Part shown: positions 44,402 through 53,449 of the stretch, in pieces | Layout of the letters: each line of letters begins with the position of its first letter | Position numbering within the stretch: the first letter of the stretch is position 1 | Assembly (NCBI RefSeq): GCF_002982115.1 | Contig: NZ_CP019980.1 | Location: 2,364,001-2,428,000, forward strand | Origin: Lysinibacillus sphaericus | GTDB lineage: Bacteria > Bacillota > Bacilli > Bacillales_A > Planococcaceae | Reading direction: 5' to 3' | Length of the DNA: 64,000 nt | Made by a program: the position numbers and the translations under genes | Notes under the pieces: generated by a model | Databases searched by the model: none | The model's input: the letters and a program-made list of their open reading frames with translations, nothing else | What the model was told of the DNA's origin: nothing

Positions 44402-44416
44402 ATGAAAGCGAATTCA
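44402..44416 (+). promoter_or_regulatory. Candidate CcpA cre site upstream of adhP
   Basis: ATGAAAGCGAATTCA fits the Bacillus cre consensus WTGNAANCGNWNNCW at every position. It lies 65 nt before the adhP start codon, close to a TATAAA-like element at 44396, suggesting carbon catabolite control. Confidence 0.6.
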
Positions 44417-44480
44417 CACTTTAGTGCATGCACGCTTGTTAATTACAATGATTTCTTACATTTAAGGAGGCATGTTAATT

Positions 44481-45497
44481 ATGATAGCAGCAGTCGTAAC
44501 GAAAGACAAAAAAGTAAGTGTAGAGGAGAAGCAACTAAGACCATTAAAACATGGTGAAGCATTAGTACAAACAGAATTTTGTGGTGTTTGTCATACGGAT
44601 CTACATGTCAAAAATGCAGATTTCGGTGATGTTACAGGGATTGTATTAGGTCATGAGGGTATTGGTAAAGTGATTGAAGTTGCAGAAGGGGTTACGTCAC
44701 TAAAAGTTGGTGACCGAGTATCTATTGCTTGGATGTATGAGAGTTGCGGACACTGTGAATATTGTACGACAGGTCGTGAAACACTTTGTCGCGATGTTAA
44801 AAATGCAGGGTATACAGTAGATGGTGCTATGGCCGAGCAAGTGATTGTATCAGCTGATTATGCAGTTAAGGTTCCAGCTAATTTAGATCCAGCCGCCGCT
44901 TCTTCTGTCACTTGTGCAGGTGTGACAACTTACAAGGCTGTGAAAGTGTCAAATATCCGTCCAGGACAATGGATTGGGATATTTGGTATTGGTGGTCTCG
45001 GCAACTTAGCTGTGCAGTACGCTAAACATGTTTATGGTGCAAACGTTGTGGCGTTCGATATTAATGATGAGAAGCTAGCATTTGCTAAAGAGGTAGGGGC
45101 AGATGCTATTGTCAATTTATTAAATGAAGACCCCATTGCTAAAGCGAAAGAACTGACGAATGGGAAAGGCTTAGATGCAACTGTGGTTACAGCTGTAGCT
45201 AAAACGCCGTTCAATCAAGCGATTGATGTGGTAAAAGCAGGCGCACGAGTAGTAGCAGTTGGTTTACCTGTAGATAAAATGGATTTAGATATCCCTCGTT
45301 TAGTACTGGATGGCATCCAAGTGATTGGTACATTAGTAGGTACACGCCAAGACTTACAAGAAGCATTCCAATTTGCTGCAGAAGGTAAGGTAGTGCCGAA
45401 AGTAACATTGCGAAAAATCGAAGAAATTAACGAGATTATGGAAGAGATGGAACAAGGTAAAATAACAGGACGTATGGTAATTGACTTTACAAATTAA
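44481..45497 (+). CDS. adhP: Zinc-dependent alcohol dehydrogenase (AdhP type)
   Basis: 338 residues, closely following E. coli AdhP: catalytic zinc ligands in [10 protein letters not shown] and GHEGIG, structural zinc cysteines in [15 protein letters not shown], and the NAD-binding [17 protein letters not shown]. Interconverts ethanol or other primary alcohols and aldehydes. AAGGAGG lies 10 nt before ATG 44481; ATG 44472 is 1 nt from it and so excluded. Monocistronic, with a candidate cre site upstream. Confidence 0.92.
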   Translation: MIAAVVTKDKKVSVEEKQLRPLKHGEALVQTEFCGVCHTDLHVKNADFGDVTGIVLGHEGIGKVIEVAEGVTSLKVGDRVSIAWMYESCGHCEYCTTGRETLCRDVKNAGYTVDGAMAEQVIVSADYAVKVPANLDPAAASSVTCAGVTTYKAVKVSNIRPGQWIGIFGIGGLGNLAVQYAKHVYGANVVAFDINDEKLAFAKEVGADAIVNLLNEDPIAKAKELTNGKGLDATVVTAVAKTPFNQAIDVVKAGARVVAVGLPVDKMDLDIPRLVLDGIQVIGTLVGTRQDLQEAFQFAAEGKVVPKVTLRKIEEINEIMEEMEQGKITGRMVIDFTN

Positions 45498-45532
45498 TAG
45501 CTTGTTATCTATTAATTTATAAATAACTAAAC

Positions 45533-45565
45533 TAGGCACTTCCGCTACAAAGGAGGTGCCTTTCT
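45533..45565 (+). terminator. Terminator of adhP
   Basis: AGGCACTTCC / GGAGGTGCCT stem with one mismatch (to 45561), then TTCTTTT. Confidence 0.75.
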
Positions 45566-45689
45566 TTTATCTTTACAAATACCTGTGTTTTTTAGTGAAA
45601 GGAAGCAATTGACTTTCATCTAGATTCATATTTTTTATGTACAAAGGCGTTTCTAAGTTAATTGAATTAGAAAATTGCTTCTGTCATAG

Positions 45690-46334
45690 TTACTTAATTT
45701 TCATAACTTCAATATATCTATACATTCCTTTTAACATAACAGGGTCATCCTTTATGATTTTAAGCCTTTGTTTTTGTTGGCTAAACATTTCCTCAAAACT
45801 TCGACCTATATCAGTACCTAATAGGCTTATAAAGGGCCTTAACAGCTTTTTCGTTACAGTTATCCGTTGATGTTTAGCAGCAAATTTATCAAAAATTAGT
45901 ATTTTTCCATTCAGCTTTAAAACGCGAATCATTTCTTCAAAGCATTTATGTTCATCAGGCACGACAGAAAGAATTAAACTCGCCACAATATAGTCAAATG
46001 ATTCATCTTCAAAAGTCATTGTTTGCGCATCCATTTCGATAAATTGGATAGCAGAGTGCTCGAATTTACTTTTAGCGATAGCTAACATATCAGGCGAATA
46101 ATCAATGGCTGTAATATCATAATTCATAAAGTCAATGTATTCTAAATCAGCTCCAGTACCGATCCCAACAAATAAGATTTTCTGCTTACTTTGAAAAGGG
46201 ACTTGTTGAAAAATCTTTTTTCTCGTCTTCAAAAAAACACCAGTATTAAAAAATCTATCATAGAAAGAAGAGCCCACTTTGTAGACAATCTTATTCCACT
46301 TATTATTCAATCGGTCATCCCATCTTTCATCCAT
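45690..46334 (-). CDS. Class I SAM-dependent methyltransferase
   Basis: 214 residues. Motif I ILFVGIGTGADLEYI, then TAIDYSPDML and a VPDEHKCFEEMIRVLKLNGKILIFDKFA segment typical of Methyltransf_11 enzymes such as phospholipid N-methyltransferase-like or UbiE-like proteins. The target is unknown. The ribosome site is weak. The stretch 46335-46654 holds only a short imperfect hairpin near 46530. Confidence 0.85.
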   Translation of the reverse strand: MDERWDDRLNNKWNKIVYKVGSSFYDRFFNTGVFLKTRKKIFQQVPFQSKQKILFVGIGTGADLEYIDFMNYDITAIDYSPDMLAIAKSKFEHSAIQFIEMDAQTMTFEDESFDYIVASLILSVVPDEHKCFEEMIRVLKLNGKILIFDKFAAKHQRITVTKKLLRPFISLLGTDIGRSFEEMFSQQKQRLKIIKDDPVMLKGMYRYIEVMKIK

Positions 46335-46654
46335 AAAATTAAAAGAAAGTCATTTTAAATTGCTTAAGGAAGGTAACTCCGTACAGCGCAAGCATTGTCA
46401 CTAAATATTCCTTGTATACTAAACTATAGCTTCGAACATATCCTCTTTCAGCATTCTATGAGTAGCGACAAAAGAGGCGAATCCATTTTCCGTATACTGC
46501 AACCCAATCATACATTGAAAGAAAAAAGACCGAAGACAATTCTTTGACTTCAGTCTGAAACTAGCAAAAAGCAAGTTATTATTCATTATATGTATATTTA
46601 GTGACCACTGGATTAGTAAATTGTTGCACGACGTTTGTTATTTAAGTATTTCAT

Positions 46655-47119
46655 TCATCTATCATAGAGAGAATGAAGTAATTGATTGTCGTCTTTAACT
46701 GTTGAAAAATCATTTTCTTTCCAACGTTTTAATATATCTAAATATAGTTCACTATGAAAAAAGACGGCTTTCTCTTCCTCAGATATCTGCATCAAATTAT
46801 CAATTCGTTCCGGTGTTATCTCTATTGAACCTTCTTTTTCTTGTGTATCAAGCTTTTGATACGTCATCTTTAGCATCACTTCTTGTACTAGACGCTCATC
46901 AAACGTTTTATCCCCACTTTTCCAATCATCAAGCATATCGGCATGAACACCATCTACCCAAGATAAATCCCTTTTCTTTGGTGCAATCGATTCTTCCATT
47001 TTCTCTTCAGCAATGTCAAATTCTTTCTCTTTATCATTTTTATTTATAATCCAAAACGCTCCACTCACACTTAATACGACAACTACAAAAAGAACACGCC
47101 ATAAATAACGTTTATTCAA
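46655..47119 (-). CDS. Membrane-anchored DUF6241-like protein
   Basis: 154 residues: one N-terminal membrane anchor (RVLFVVVVLSVSGAFWII), a charged linker, and an extracellular domain with VMLKMTYQKL, EITPERIDNLM and YLDILKRWKENDFSTVKDDN, the pattern I associate with DUF6241. No lipobox. Start is TTG with AGGTGAT about 6 nt upstream. Function unknown. Confidence 0.65.
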   Translation of the reverse strand: MNKRYLWRVLFVVVVLSVSGAFWIINKNDKEKEFDIAEEKMEESIAPKKRDLSWVDGVHADMLDDWKSGDKTFDERLVQEVMLKMTYQKLDTQEKEGSIEITPERIDNLMQISEEEKAVFFHSELYLDILKRWKENDFSTVKDDNQLLHSLYDR

Positions 47120-47183
47120 TTTTACATCACCTCTATTAACAAGTGTCTCATAATAATTATCTCAAATTTATTAAGCTCAAACA

Positions 47184-47213
47184 ACAAAAAAGTCTCCCAC
47201 TTTCGCAGGAGAC
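47184..47213 (-). terminator. Terminator of the triplicated gene array
   Basis: On the minus strand GTCTCC ... GGGAGAC followed by TTTTTTG, 24 nt after the last gene of the array. Confidence 0.75.
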
Positions 47214-47236
47214 AGAGACATTATTAATTAGTTTCA

Positions 47237-47593
47237 TTAACGCTCGAAAGCATTTGTGGATGCGATATCAATTAGATATTTGTAGTTTGCATCAGCATAG
47301 ATTTTTGCAATAACTCGCACAAGTCTCCCATTCTTATTACGATAAAGACGACCATTCATGCCACTAATCCTCGAATCTGCCCATAAGCCTGGACGATGAG
47401 CAGCAACTTCAACCCAAGCATCATTATTATTTGCTTCTTCTAAGAACAATTCAACATAACCTCGAATCATTATATCTTCTCCTGGTTGTCCCCTTAGTGA
47501 TACGGCAACGTAGTTTCCTATGTTTCTTGCACAAACAAAAAGCTTTGCTCTTTTGCCCTGTGATGTTATAACACTATTTTCGTAACATGCCAT
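47237..47593 (-). CDS. Triplicated beta-rich protein, copy 3 (diverged)
   Basis: 118 residues of unrecognised family. The N-terminus MACYENSVITSQGKRAKLFV and C-terminus KYLIDIASTNAF match copies 1 and 2; the centre has diverged (GLWADSRISGMNGRLYRNKN). Alternating hydrophobic strands suggest a small beta-sandwich; no signal peptide or membrane span. Two cysteines (3 and 21) are shared by all copies. Ribosome site GGAGGATAT. Last gene of the array. Confidence 0.75.
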   Translation of the reverse strand: MACYENSVITSQGKRAKLFVCARNIGNYVAVSLRGQPGEDIMIRGYVELFLEEANNNDAWVEVAAHRPGLWADSRISGMNGRLYRNKNGRLVRVIAKIYADANYKYLIDIASTNAFER

Positions 47594-47620
47594 AATATAT
47601 ATCCTCCAATTTTTTAGTTT

Positions 47621-47986
47621 TCATTGTCGTATGAAAGCATTTGTGGATGCTATATCAATTAGGTATTTGTAATTTGCATCAGAATAGATTTTCACAATAA
47701 CTCGCACGATGCTCTTTCCAGGATAATAAGAGTGGACAATTCGCGCAGTCTTGTCTTTTACTGTAGAATCTGCCCATAAACCTTCATTTTGGGAAGAAAC
47801 CTGGATCCAAGCATCATACTGATTCGCTTCTTCTAAGATTAATTGAATATAGCCTCGAATCACTTTAGTGTCGCCTGGTTGTCCTCTTAGCGATACGTCA
47901 ACATAGCTACTATTGTTTCTTGCACAAACAAAAAGCTTTGCTCTTTTGCCCTGTGATGTTATAACACTATTTTCGTAACATGCCAT
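47621..47986 (-). CDS. Triplicated beta-rich protein, copy 2
   Basis: 121 residues, identical to copy 1 except for two substitutions in the first nine residues (MACYENSVI versus MTCYENSVN). Includes SLRGQPGDTKVIRGYIQLIL, AWIQVSSQNEGLWADS and VRVIVKIYSDANYKYLID. No recognised domain. The 27-bp spacer and ribosome site upstream are duplicated with the gene. Confidence 0.75.
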   Translation of the reverse strand: MACYENSVITSQGKRAKLFVCARNNSSYVDVSLRGQPGDTKVIRGYIQLILEEANQYDAWIQVSSQNEGLWADSTVKDKTARIVHSYYPGKSIVRVIVKIYSDANYKYLIDIASTNAFIRQ

Positions 47987-48013
47987 AATATATATCCTCC
48001 AATTTTTTAGTTT

Positions 48014-48379
48014 TCATTGTCGTATGAAAGCATTTGTGGATGCTATATCAATTAGGTATTTGTAATTTGCATCAGAATAGATTTTCACAATAACTCGCAC
48101 GATGCTCTTTCCAGGATAATAAGAGTGGACAATTCGCGCAGTCTTGTCTTTTACTGTAGAATCTGCCCATAAACCTTCATTTTGGGAAGAAACCTGGATC
48201 CAAGCATCATACTGATTCGCTTCTTCTAAGATTAATTGAATATAGCCTCGAATCACTTTAGTGTCGCCTGGTTGTCCTCTTAGCGATACGTCAACATAGC
48301 TACTATTGTTTCTTGCACAAACAAAAAGCTTTGCTCTTTTGCCCTGTGATGTGTTAACACTATTTTCGTAACATGTCAT
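48014..48379 (-). CDS. Triplicated beta-rich protein, copy 1 (promoter-proximal)
   Basis: 121 residues, first of the three tandem genes. Strong AGGAGG site about 9 nt before ATG. A 16-bp palindrome lies 34 nt upstream. No family recognised; the absence of a signal peptide argues for a cytosolic or spore-associated protein rather than a classically secreted one. Confidence 0.75.
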   Translation of the reverse strand: MTCYENSVNTSQGKRAKLFVCARNNSSYVDVSLRGQPGDTKVIRGYIQLILEEANQYDAWIQVSSQNEGLWADSTVKDKTARIVHSYYPGKSIVRVIVKIYSDANYKYLIDIASTNAFIRQ

Positions 48380-48412
48380 AATTTATTCCCTCCTAGATTT
48401 TTAAATTGTTTG

Positions 48413-48428
48413 TTGTTCAATTGAACAA
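48413..48428 (-). promoter_or_regulatory. Perfect 16-bp palindrome upstream of the triplicated genes
   Basis: TTGTTCAATTGAACAA, 34 nt before the first start codon. A likely repressor or activator site, of the size MarR/TetR-type regulators use; no cognate regulator is adjacent. Confidence 0.5.
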
Positions 48429-48857
48429 TCTATAAAGGAAAAATCGTTTTAAAAAAACAACCTATGTACGAAAAAATTTTTAAAGCATGTAAATAAGGTA
48501 GATACAGTTGGTTGCTTAAGCCTTATCTTCAATGGCGTTTACTGATGCTTTTCCATAGTCAGTTCGAATAGCTTTTAATCAATCTTATAAACAAATCAGC
48601 CATATACAAATAAAAAATCATAATTTAACCTGTAGTTCCACATGCGCAACAATTGCTTTGACAAATGAAAAGGTTCTGTCATAATTACAAGCCTTTTTAT
48701 GATTAAGTGAACGTGGGCTAGGGATAGTGTCATGTTGAAGTGCATTATGTGCCACCATAGTAAAGCACTATCAAATCGGATTATATACAACTTTATAAGC
48801 GACAAGGTGAAAAAATAGATGATTCCGTATCTGATACGAAACTATAATCAGAATTTT
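48429..48857 (-). other. Non-coding stretch between the array and alkA
   Basis: About 430 bp. Probably contains the array promoter at its left end. The frame 48596-48805 has no ribosome site or recognisable product. Nothing else seen. Confidence 0.4.
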
Positions 48858-49769
48858 TCAGTATAGAACACGCCATAAATAAAAGGTAGCGTATGATTCC
48901 CAATTTTTCCAGTTGACTGATAGTGCTAAAATTTCATCTTTTGTAGGCTTTTGCGTCATATTACGTAATACTTTTATCGAATTAATCAGACCAACATCAT
49001 CAATTGGAAAAGCTGTTTGGAATCTCAGGCAGCGCATCAGCACGTAATTGGCTGTCCATGGACCGATGCCGCGTATTTGAATTAAGCTTTTTTCGGCATC
49101 TTTAAAGTTCATTGCCAGTAATTTTTCCTTCGATAATGTACCATTTTCCATCAATTTGGCAATACCAATGATATATTCACTTTTTTTTGCCGTCATTTTG
49201 ATATCTGCTAGGTCGGATGGTGTTAACTGTGCAATGCGCTCGTACGTTGGGAACACCCAATATTTTTTACCTCTCCATTCGATAAAATCGCCAAAGCTTT
49301 CTACAAATTGTTTCTTTAAGGAGTAAGCAAAAGCTAAATTAATTTGTTGCCCTATAACGCCCCAGCATAAAGCTTCAAATAAATGAGGAATGCCGACTAC
49401 ACGCAATCCATAAAATTTTCGGGCGGGCATTTCAAGTAATGGGTCTGTAGTTGCCATGTCGTAAAATGGCGTTAAATCGTTCTCAAGGTCAAACCATTCA
49501 TAAATATAGTGTACAATTTGTTGTCGTATCCGCTTATCATTCGGTCTAGAATCATTTAGGAATTGAACAATCATTTGGTTATGTTGGCTTACGCTAATCT
49601 GCACTAAGGAGCGCATTTCTCCTATCGCAATAACCTTTGTAATAACATTGTTCTCAACCTCATACAGACATTCATTTTTTTCTCGTAATAGATAGTTTAG
49701 GTTTGCATTCATATCGAAATGGTTAGGTAATGGAATGACCATCTCATCATTATTTTCATGCCAGCTCAC
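48858..49769 (-). CDS. alkA: DNA-3-methyladenine glycosylase II (AlkA-like)
   Basis: 303 residues with an N-terminal TBP-like domain and the helix-hairpin-helix GPD region: IQIRGIGPWTANYVLM and the catalytic Asp in AFPIDDVGL. Removes alkylated purines from DNA. The best start is GTG 49769, with GAGGAG exactly 9 nt upstream; ATG 49808 has no ribosome site. Divergent from the 2OG oxygenase and ada genes, with which it forms an alkylation repair cluster. Confidence 0.88.
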   Translation of the reverse strand: MSWHENNDEMVIPLPNHFDMNANLNYLLREKNECLYEVENNVITKVIAIGEMRSLVQISVSQHNQMIVQFLNDSRPNDKRIRQQIVHYIYEWFDLENDLTPFYDMATTDPLLEMPARKFYGLRVVGIPHLFEALCWGVIGQQINLAFAYSLKKQFVESFGDFIEWRGKKYWVFPTYERIAQLTPSDLADIKMTAKKSEYIIGIAKLMENGTLSKEKLLAMNFKDAEKSLIQIRGIGPWTANYVLMRCLRFQTAFPIDDVGLINSIKVLRNMTQKPTKDEILALSVNWKNWESYATFYLWRVLY

Positions 49770-49947
49770 TTTTGCATTCTCCTCTACAAACTTATTATTA
49801 GGGAACATACACGATAAAAATTTACTTTACCATATCATAATCGAGATGAATTTTGTTATCTTGCTATTACATTCTAAACACCTTATGTTTTTCTACTGAT
49901 GCGGTTATAGTGTTAGTTATCAAGAATGCGAATAGGAGGGCGTAACA

Positions 49948-50661
49948 ATGGTTCAAGATATTAAAACAAGAGTGGAAAACTTAGATTGGGACACCATTCA
50001 AAATGAATTAGATGCACAAGGGTTTGCAAAGCTTCCAGTGATTTTAACAAAGGCGGAATGTGAATTTCTAAAAGCGTTGTATCTTGAGAAAGAGCCGTAC
50101 AGAACAACAATCAATATGAAACGCTATCGCTTTGGCCATGGGGAGTACAAATACTTTTCCTATCCACTACCTGATATCGTCCAAAGTTTAAGAGAGGTCT
50201 TCTATGTAGAATTGTCAAAAACAGCGAATCGTTGGTTGGGGTATTTACGAAAAACAGCACAGTTTCCCAACAACCTTCAAGATTTTTTGACCATCTGTAA
50301 AGAAAATGAGCAAACAAGACCAACACCTTTACTATTAAAGTATGAAACAGGGGGCTTTAATTGTTTGCATCAAGATTTATACGGCGATATATTTTTCCCA
50401 TTTCAAGTAGTCTTTGTCTTAAATCAACGTGAAAAAGACTTTTGCGGTGGAGAATCGCTATTAGTGGAACAAATTCCTCGTGCTCAAAGTAGAGGACATG
50501 TTATTACTTTAGCTCAAGGCAGTGCGCTCATTTTCCCTACGAACTATAGAGTTGTTCTTGGTCAAAAAGGGTATTACAAAAATAAGGTTCGTCACGGAGT
50601 AAGTACAGTTACTTTCGGGGAACGTTTTGGTCTTGGAATCATTTTTCATGATGCGACATAA
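49948..50661 (+). CDS. 2OG-Fe(II) oxygenase (AlkB-like role likely)
   Basis: 237 residues with the double-stranded beta-helix signature: iron ligands in NCLHQDLYGD (H-x-D) and a distal His in VRHGVSTVTFGERFGLGI, which also has the 2-oxoglutarate-binding Arg. It is not a close AlkB, but its place between alkA and adaAB suggests oxidative dealkylation. AGGAGGG precedes ATG. Confidence 0.85.
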   Translation: MVQDIKTRVENLDWDTIQNELDAQGFAKLPVILTKAECEFLKALYLEKEPYRTTINMKRYRFGHGEYKYFSYPLPDIVQSLREVFYVELSKTANRWLGYLRKTAQFPNNLQDFLTICKENEQTRPTPLLLKYETGGFNCLHQDLYGDIFFPFQVVFVLNQREKDFCGGESLLVEQIPRAQSRGHVITLAQGSALIFPTNYRVVLGQKGYYKNKVRHGVSTVTFGERFGLGIIFHDAT

Positions 50662-50747
50662 AAACTACTTCAATATCTTGCTATTCAACTTCAAGCATTG
50701 TACATTGGGAATTTCTAAGGAGTATAGTGTAAAGAGAGGTGAGCGTA

Positions 50748-51374
50748 ATGCTAGATAGGTTCAATCACGAGTCTCATGATAAAACTTCAAATGATATGGA
50801 ACAGATAACAGATGAAAAGTGGCAAGCAATAATAAATAATGATCCAACGTATAATCATCAATTTTTCTATGCTGTCAAATCAACAGGGATCTTCTGTAAA
50901 CCATCTTGTAAATCGCGCGTCCCGAAAAAAGAAAATGTCTGTATTTTTCAAAACGCAGAACAAGCTCTACGCGCAAATTTCCGGCCTTGTAAACGTTGCA
51001 AGCCAACTAATGAAAAATTACCTGATAGCGAATGGGTCGAGCTAATTACTGCCTACATTGATAAAAATTACACAGAAAAATTAACCCTAGAATCGTTAGC
51101 TACAATTTGCCATGGGAGTCCCTATCACATGCATCGCACATTTAAAAAAATTAAGGGTATAACACCGGTTGAGTATATACAACGAGTTCGCGTACATGAG
51201 GCTAAACAATTATTAATGCAAACAAATAAAGCCATCGGAGATATCGCCATCTGTGTAGGAATGATGAATACGCCTTATTTTATTACGTTATTTAAAAAGA
51301 AAACTGGATTGACACCAGCACAATTTCGACAAATGCATATAACTGGAGGAAAAGATAGTGGTAACAAACAATAA
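50748..51374 (+). CDS. adaA: AdaA methylphosphotriester-DNA methyltransferase/AraC activator
   Basis: 209 residues: an Ada zinc domain with four cysteines (FCKPSCKSR and CKRCKP), the first being the methyl acceptor, and a C-terminal AraC-type double helix-turn-helix (LTLESLATICHGSPYHMHRTF; ITLFKKKTGLTPAQFRQ). Methylation by phosphotriesters turns it into an activator of the ada genes. ATG 50748 follows GAGGTGA; GTG 50739 overlaps that site. Overlaps adaB by 17 nt. Confidence 0.93.
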   Translation: MLDRFNHESHDKTSNDMEQITDEKWQAIINNDPTYNHQFFYAVKSTGIFCKPSCKSRVPKKENVCIFQNAEQALRANFRPCKRCKPTNEKLPDSEWVELITAYIDKNYTEKLTLESLATICHGSPYHMHRTFKKIKGITPVEYIQRVRVHEAKQLLMQTNKAIGDIAICVGMMNTPYFITLFKKKTGLTPAQFRQMHITGGKDSGNKQ

Positions 51375-51891
51375 AACAACGCTCTATTGGGCTTTACTAA
51401 CATTTGAAGATTGGCATTTTTATATTGCTTCCACTTCTAAAGGGTTAGTATATGTAAGTTCACAGAACAGCGCATTCGAGGAGTTAATCGAATGGGCCAA
51501 GAAGCGCTTTCCAGGAAGTCCACTAATTGAAGATAATAAAAAGCTAGAACCCTATATGGTTGAATTGATTCAATACCTACAAGGAAAGCGAAAAACATTT
51601 ACTCTGCCATTTGATTATGTAGGAACACCATTTCAGATAGCAGTGTGGAATGCACTTTGTGACATTCCTTATGGACAGACGAAATCCTATTCAGAAATTG
51701 CCAATGCTATTAATAAACCAGCAGCTGTGCGCGCGGTTGGCACAGCGATTGGAGCCAATCCAGTATTAATTACTGTACCGTGCCATCGGGTAATTGGCAA
51801 GAATGGCTCATTAACAGGCTATCGAGGAGGATTAGAAATGAAAACACAGCTCCTAGAGTTAGAAAAGGGAACTTCAACTAGCTACGAGTAA
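51358..51891 (+). CDS. adaB: AdaB O6-alkylguanine-DNA alkyltransferase
   Basis: 177 residues with acceptor Cys in the canonical VPCHRVIG and the upstream GTPFQIAVWNAL and RAVGTAIGANP segments. Direct, suicidal repair of O6-methylguanine. GTG start with GGAGG 8 nt upstream, inside the adaA 3' end. Together with adaA it reproduces the B. subtilis adaAB operon. Confidence 0.93.
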   Translation: MVTNNKTTLYWALLTFEDWHFYIASTSKGLVYVSSQNSAFEELIEWAKKRFPGSPLIEDNKKLEPYMVELIQYLQGKRKTFTLPFDYVGTPFQIAVWNALCDIPYGQTKSYSEIANAINKPAAVRAVGTAIGANPVLITVPCHRVIGKNGSLTGYRGGLEMKTQLLELEKGTSTSYE

Positions 51892-51913
51892 TTATGAATG
51901 GAGGGGGACGGTG

Positions 51914-52731
51914 ATGAAAAGTGAATTATTCTATAAAAATCCAAAAACGATTCTGAATAAAGGAACTGGTTTTCTTGCTGGCTATACGCATTCACTAAAT
52001 CCTTATACAGGCTGTTCATTTGGGTGCTCCTATTGTTATGTACGAGCAATGCCTGTGGCACTTTTTCGAGATGGTGAATGGGGCAATTGGGTCGATATAA
52101 AAAACGGAGCTGCAAATTTATTAAAAAAGGAGCTTCAGCGCGCCAAAGCTAAAGGAAATGTGACCATTTTTATGTCATCAAGTACAGATCCTTATCAGCC
52201 AATCGAGTATAAGGAAAAAGTGACAAGGTCCTTACTAGAAGTGATGGTCGCAGATCCCCAGACTTCCTTTTAGTGCAAACTAGAAGCCCTCTTGTAAGCC
52301 GTGATATTGATTTGCTACAGCAATTTAAAGAGAAAGTTCGAGTAAGTGTAACGATTGAGACAGATTCCGAAACAATACGTAAACATTTTACGCCAGATGC
52401 ACCACCAATTCAGGCGCGTTTTAAGACATTAGAAACATTAGCAGCCAACAAAATCCCGACCCAAGTGGCTATAGCCCCCATTTTACCAAGTGGGGAATAT
52501 TTTCCTGAGAAATTGAAACCATTCGTCGATCGAATATGTTTGGATGACTACTTTTTAGGAGATGGCAGTGGAGGAAATCGCACAAGAAAACTTGGCATGG
52601 AGGAGAAATATGCCCAACTTGGTTTAGAAGATTGGTACGGACCACATGTAATAAATAATGTCTATAATCGATTGATTAAAATCTTTCCAGAAAGTGATGT
52701 TTATCTAAGTCAAGCAGGATTTGAGCCGTAA
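51914..52731 (+). pseudogene. SPL-family radical SAM protein, frameshifted
   Basis: The first part (51914-52272) carries the radical SAM CSFGCSYCYVR cluster motif and SSTDPYQPIE and stops after PQTSF. The rest (52273-52731, next frame) continues without loss as VQTRSPLVSRDIDLL ... VSVTIETD. One missing base in the T-run 52268-52271 restores PQTSFL-VQTRSP. The intact protein would be ~272 residues, like SPL/Rv2578c-type radical SAM proteins. Either a real pseudogene, a phase-variable run or a sequencing error. ATG 51914 follows GGAGGGGG. Confidence 0.85.
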
Positions 52732-52915
52732 AAGTAATAGCACATTGGCTATCACAAATGGAGCTTTGCAAATACGGAAACGTTTTACAGTGTAATTTTT
52801 ATGGAAAAATCCGTAAAAGCAATGTGTAGTAATCTACCCTAATATAATTACTTTTGTCACAACTTTCTAGTTATTGAAAGTATGGAAATGGGTGTGGCGC
52901 ATCAGATAGTGCATT

Positions 52916-52953
52916 AAAAAGTCGAACATACAAATTTGTATGTTCGACTTTTT
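52916..52953. terminator. Bidirectional terminator
   Basis: Perfect 19-bp-arm palindrome centred at 52934/52935 (core GTCGAACATAC / GTATGTTCGAC) with A- and T-runs, between convergent genes. Confidence 0.85.
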
Positions 52954-53003
52954 TTACAATATATTAACAGACCAAAATGTAAAGCATGACTTGTTTAAAC
53001 TAT

Positions 53004-53342
53004 TTATAAATTTAATCCAAATCGCTTTAATTCAATGAAAACACCTTCCAACTGTTTTCCTTTGTCTGTTAACGTATATTCCACACGAGGGGGAACTTCT
53101 GGGAAAACCTTTTTAATCAAAATCCCATGATCTTCTAGTGTTTTAAGACGGAGGGAAAGTGTTTTCGGACTAATTCCATCCATAGATTTTAATAGGTCAC
53201 TGAACCGCATTGTTCCTTCTATAAGTAAATCGCGAATTATTAAAAATGTCCATTTAGTTCCAATTACATCGAGTGTTTTCGCAATGGGGCAAGCCTCACC
53301 TGGTACTCCTTTGGTCAACACTACTGGCTCAATCACACTCAT
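53004..53342 (-). CDS. HxlR family transcriptional regulator
   Basis: 112 residues, DUF24/HxlR winged helix: CPIAKTLDVIGTKWTFLIIRDLL, MRFSDLLKSMDGISPKTLSLRLKTLE and VEYTLTDKGKQL. The N-terminal Cys in GEACPI is the usual redox or electrophile sensor. ATG 53342 is 9 nt after GGAGG; ATG 53351 overlaps the site. Divergent from a quinone-reductase-like gene and an SDR gene that it probably regulates. Confidence 0.9.
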   Translation of the reverse strand: MSVIEPVVLTKGVPGEACPIAKTLDVIGTKWTFLIIRDLLIEGTMRFSDLLKSMDGISPKTLSLRLKTLEDHGILIKKVFPEVPPRVEYTLTDKGKQLEGVFIELKRFGLNL

Positions 53343-53432
53343 TTGAAACATCCTCCCTCAAAATTTTTGAGCAATTTACCTCATCATAGCACAATAGTAT
53401 ACTTTCAGAAACTTAATGAATTAAATATCACT

Positions 53433-53449
53433 ACTTCCCTAAAGGAAGT
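53433..53449. promoter_or_regulatory. Inverted repeat in the HxlR divergent region
   Basis: ACTTCC-5 nt-GGAAGT between the hxlR-type gene and the reductase gene. Size and position suit an HxlR dimer site. The frame 53343-53570 across this region is not supported as a gene. Confidence 0.45.

Larger units (their letters stand above)
47594..48379. repeat. 393-bp recent tandem duplication
   Basis: Units 47594-47986 and 47987-48379 have equal length and are identical by eye apart from a few substitutions in the first ~35 bases of the upstream gene. The shared 5' part also matches copy 3, so an older duplication preceded this one. Confidence 0.85.

Noticed and set aside
45637..45870. Plus-strand frame opposite the methyltransferase gene
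   Set aside because: Antisense shadow of a clear methyltransferase coding region.
47594..48379. CRISPR-like or mobile-element repeat
   Set aside because: The repeat unit is a whole gene with its ribosome site, duplicated once; no short spacers, transposase or terminal repeats.
48596..48805. Minus-strand 69-codon frame between the array and alkA
   Set aside because: No ribosome site and no recognisable product.
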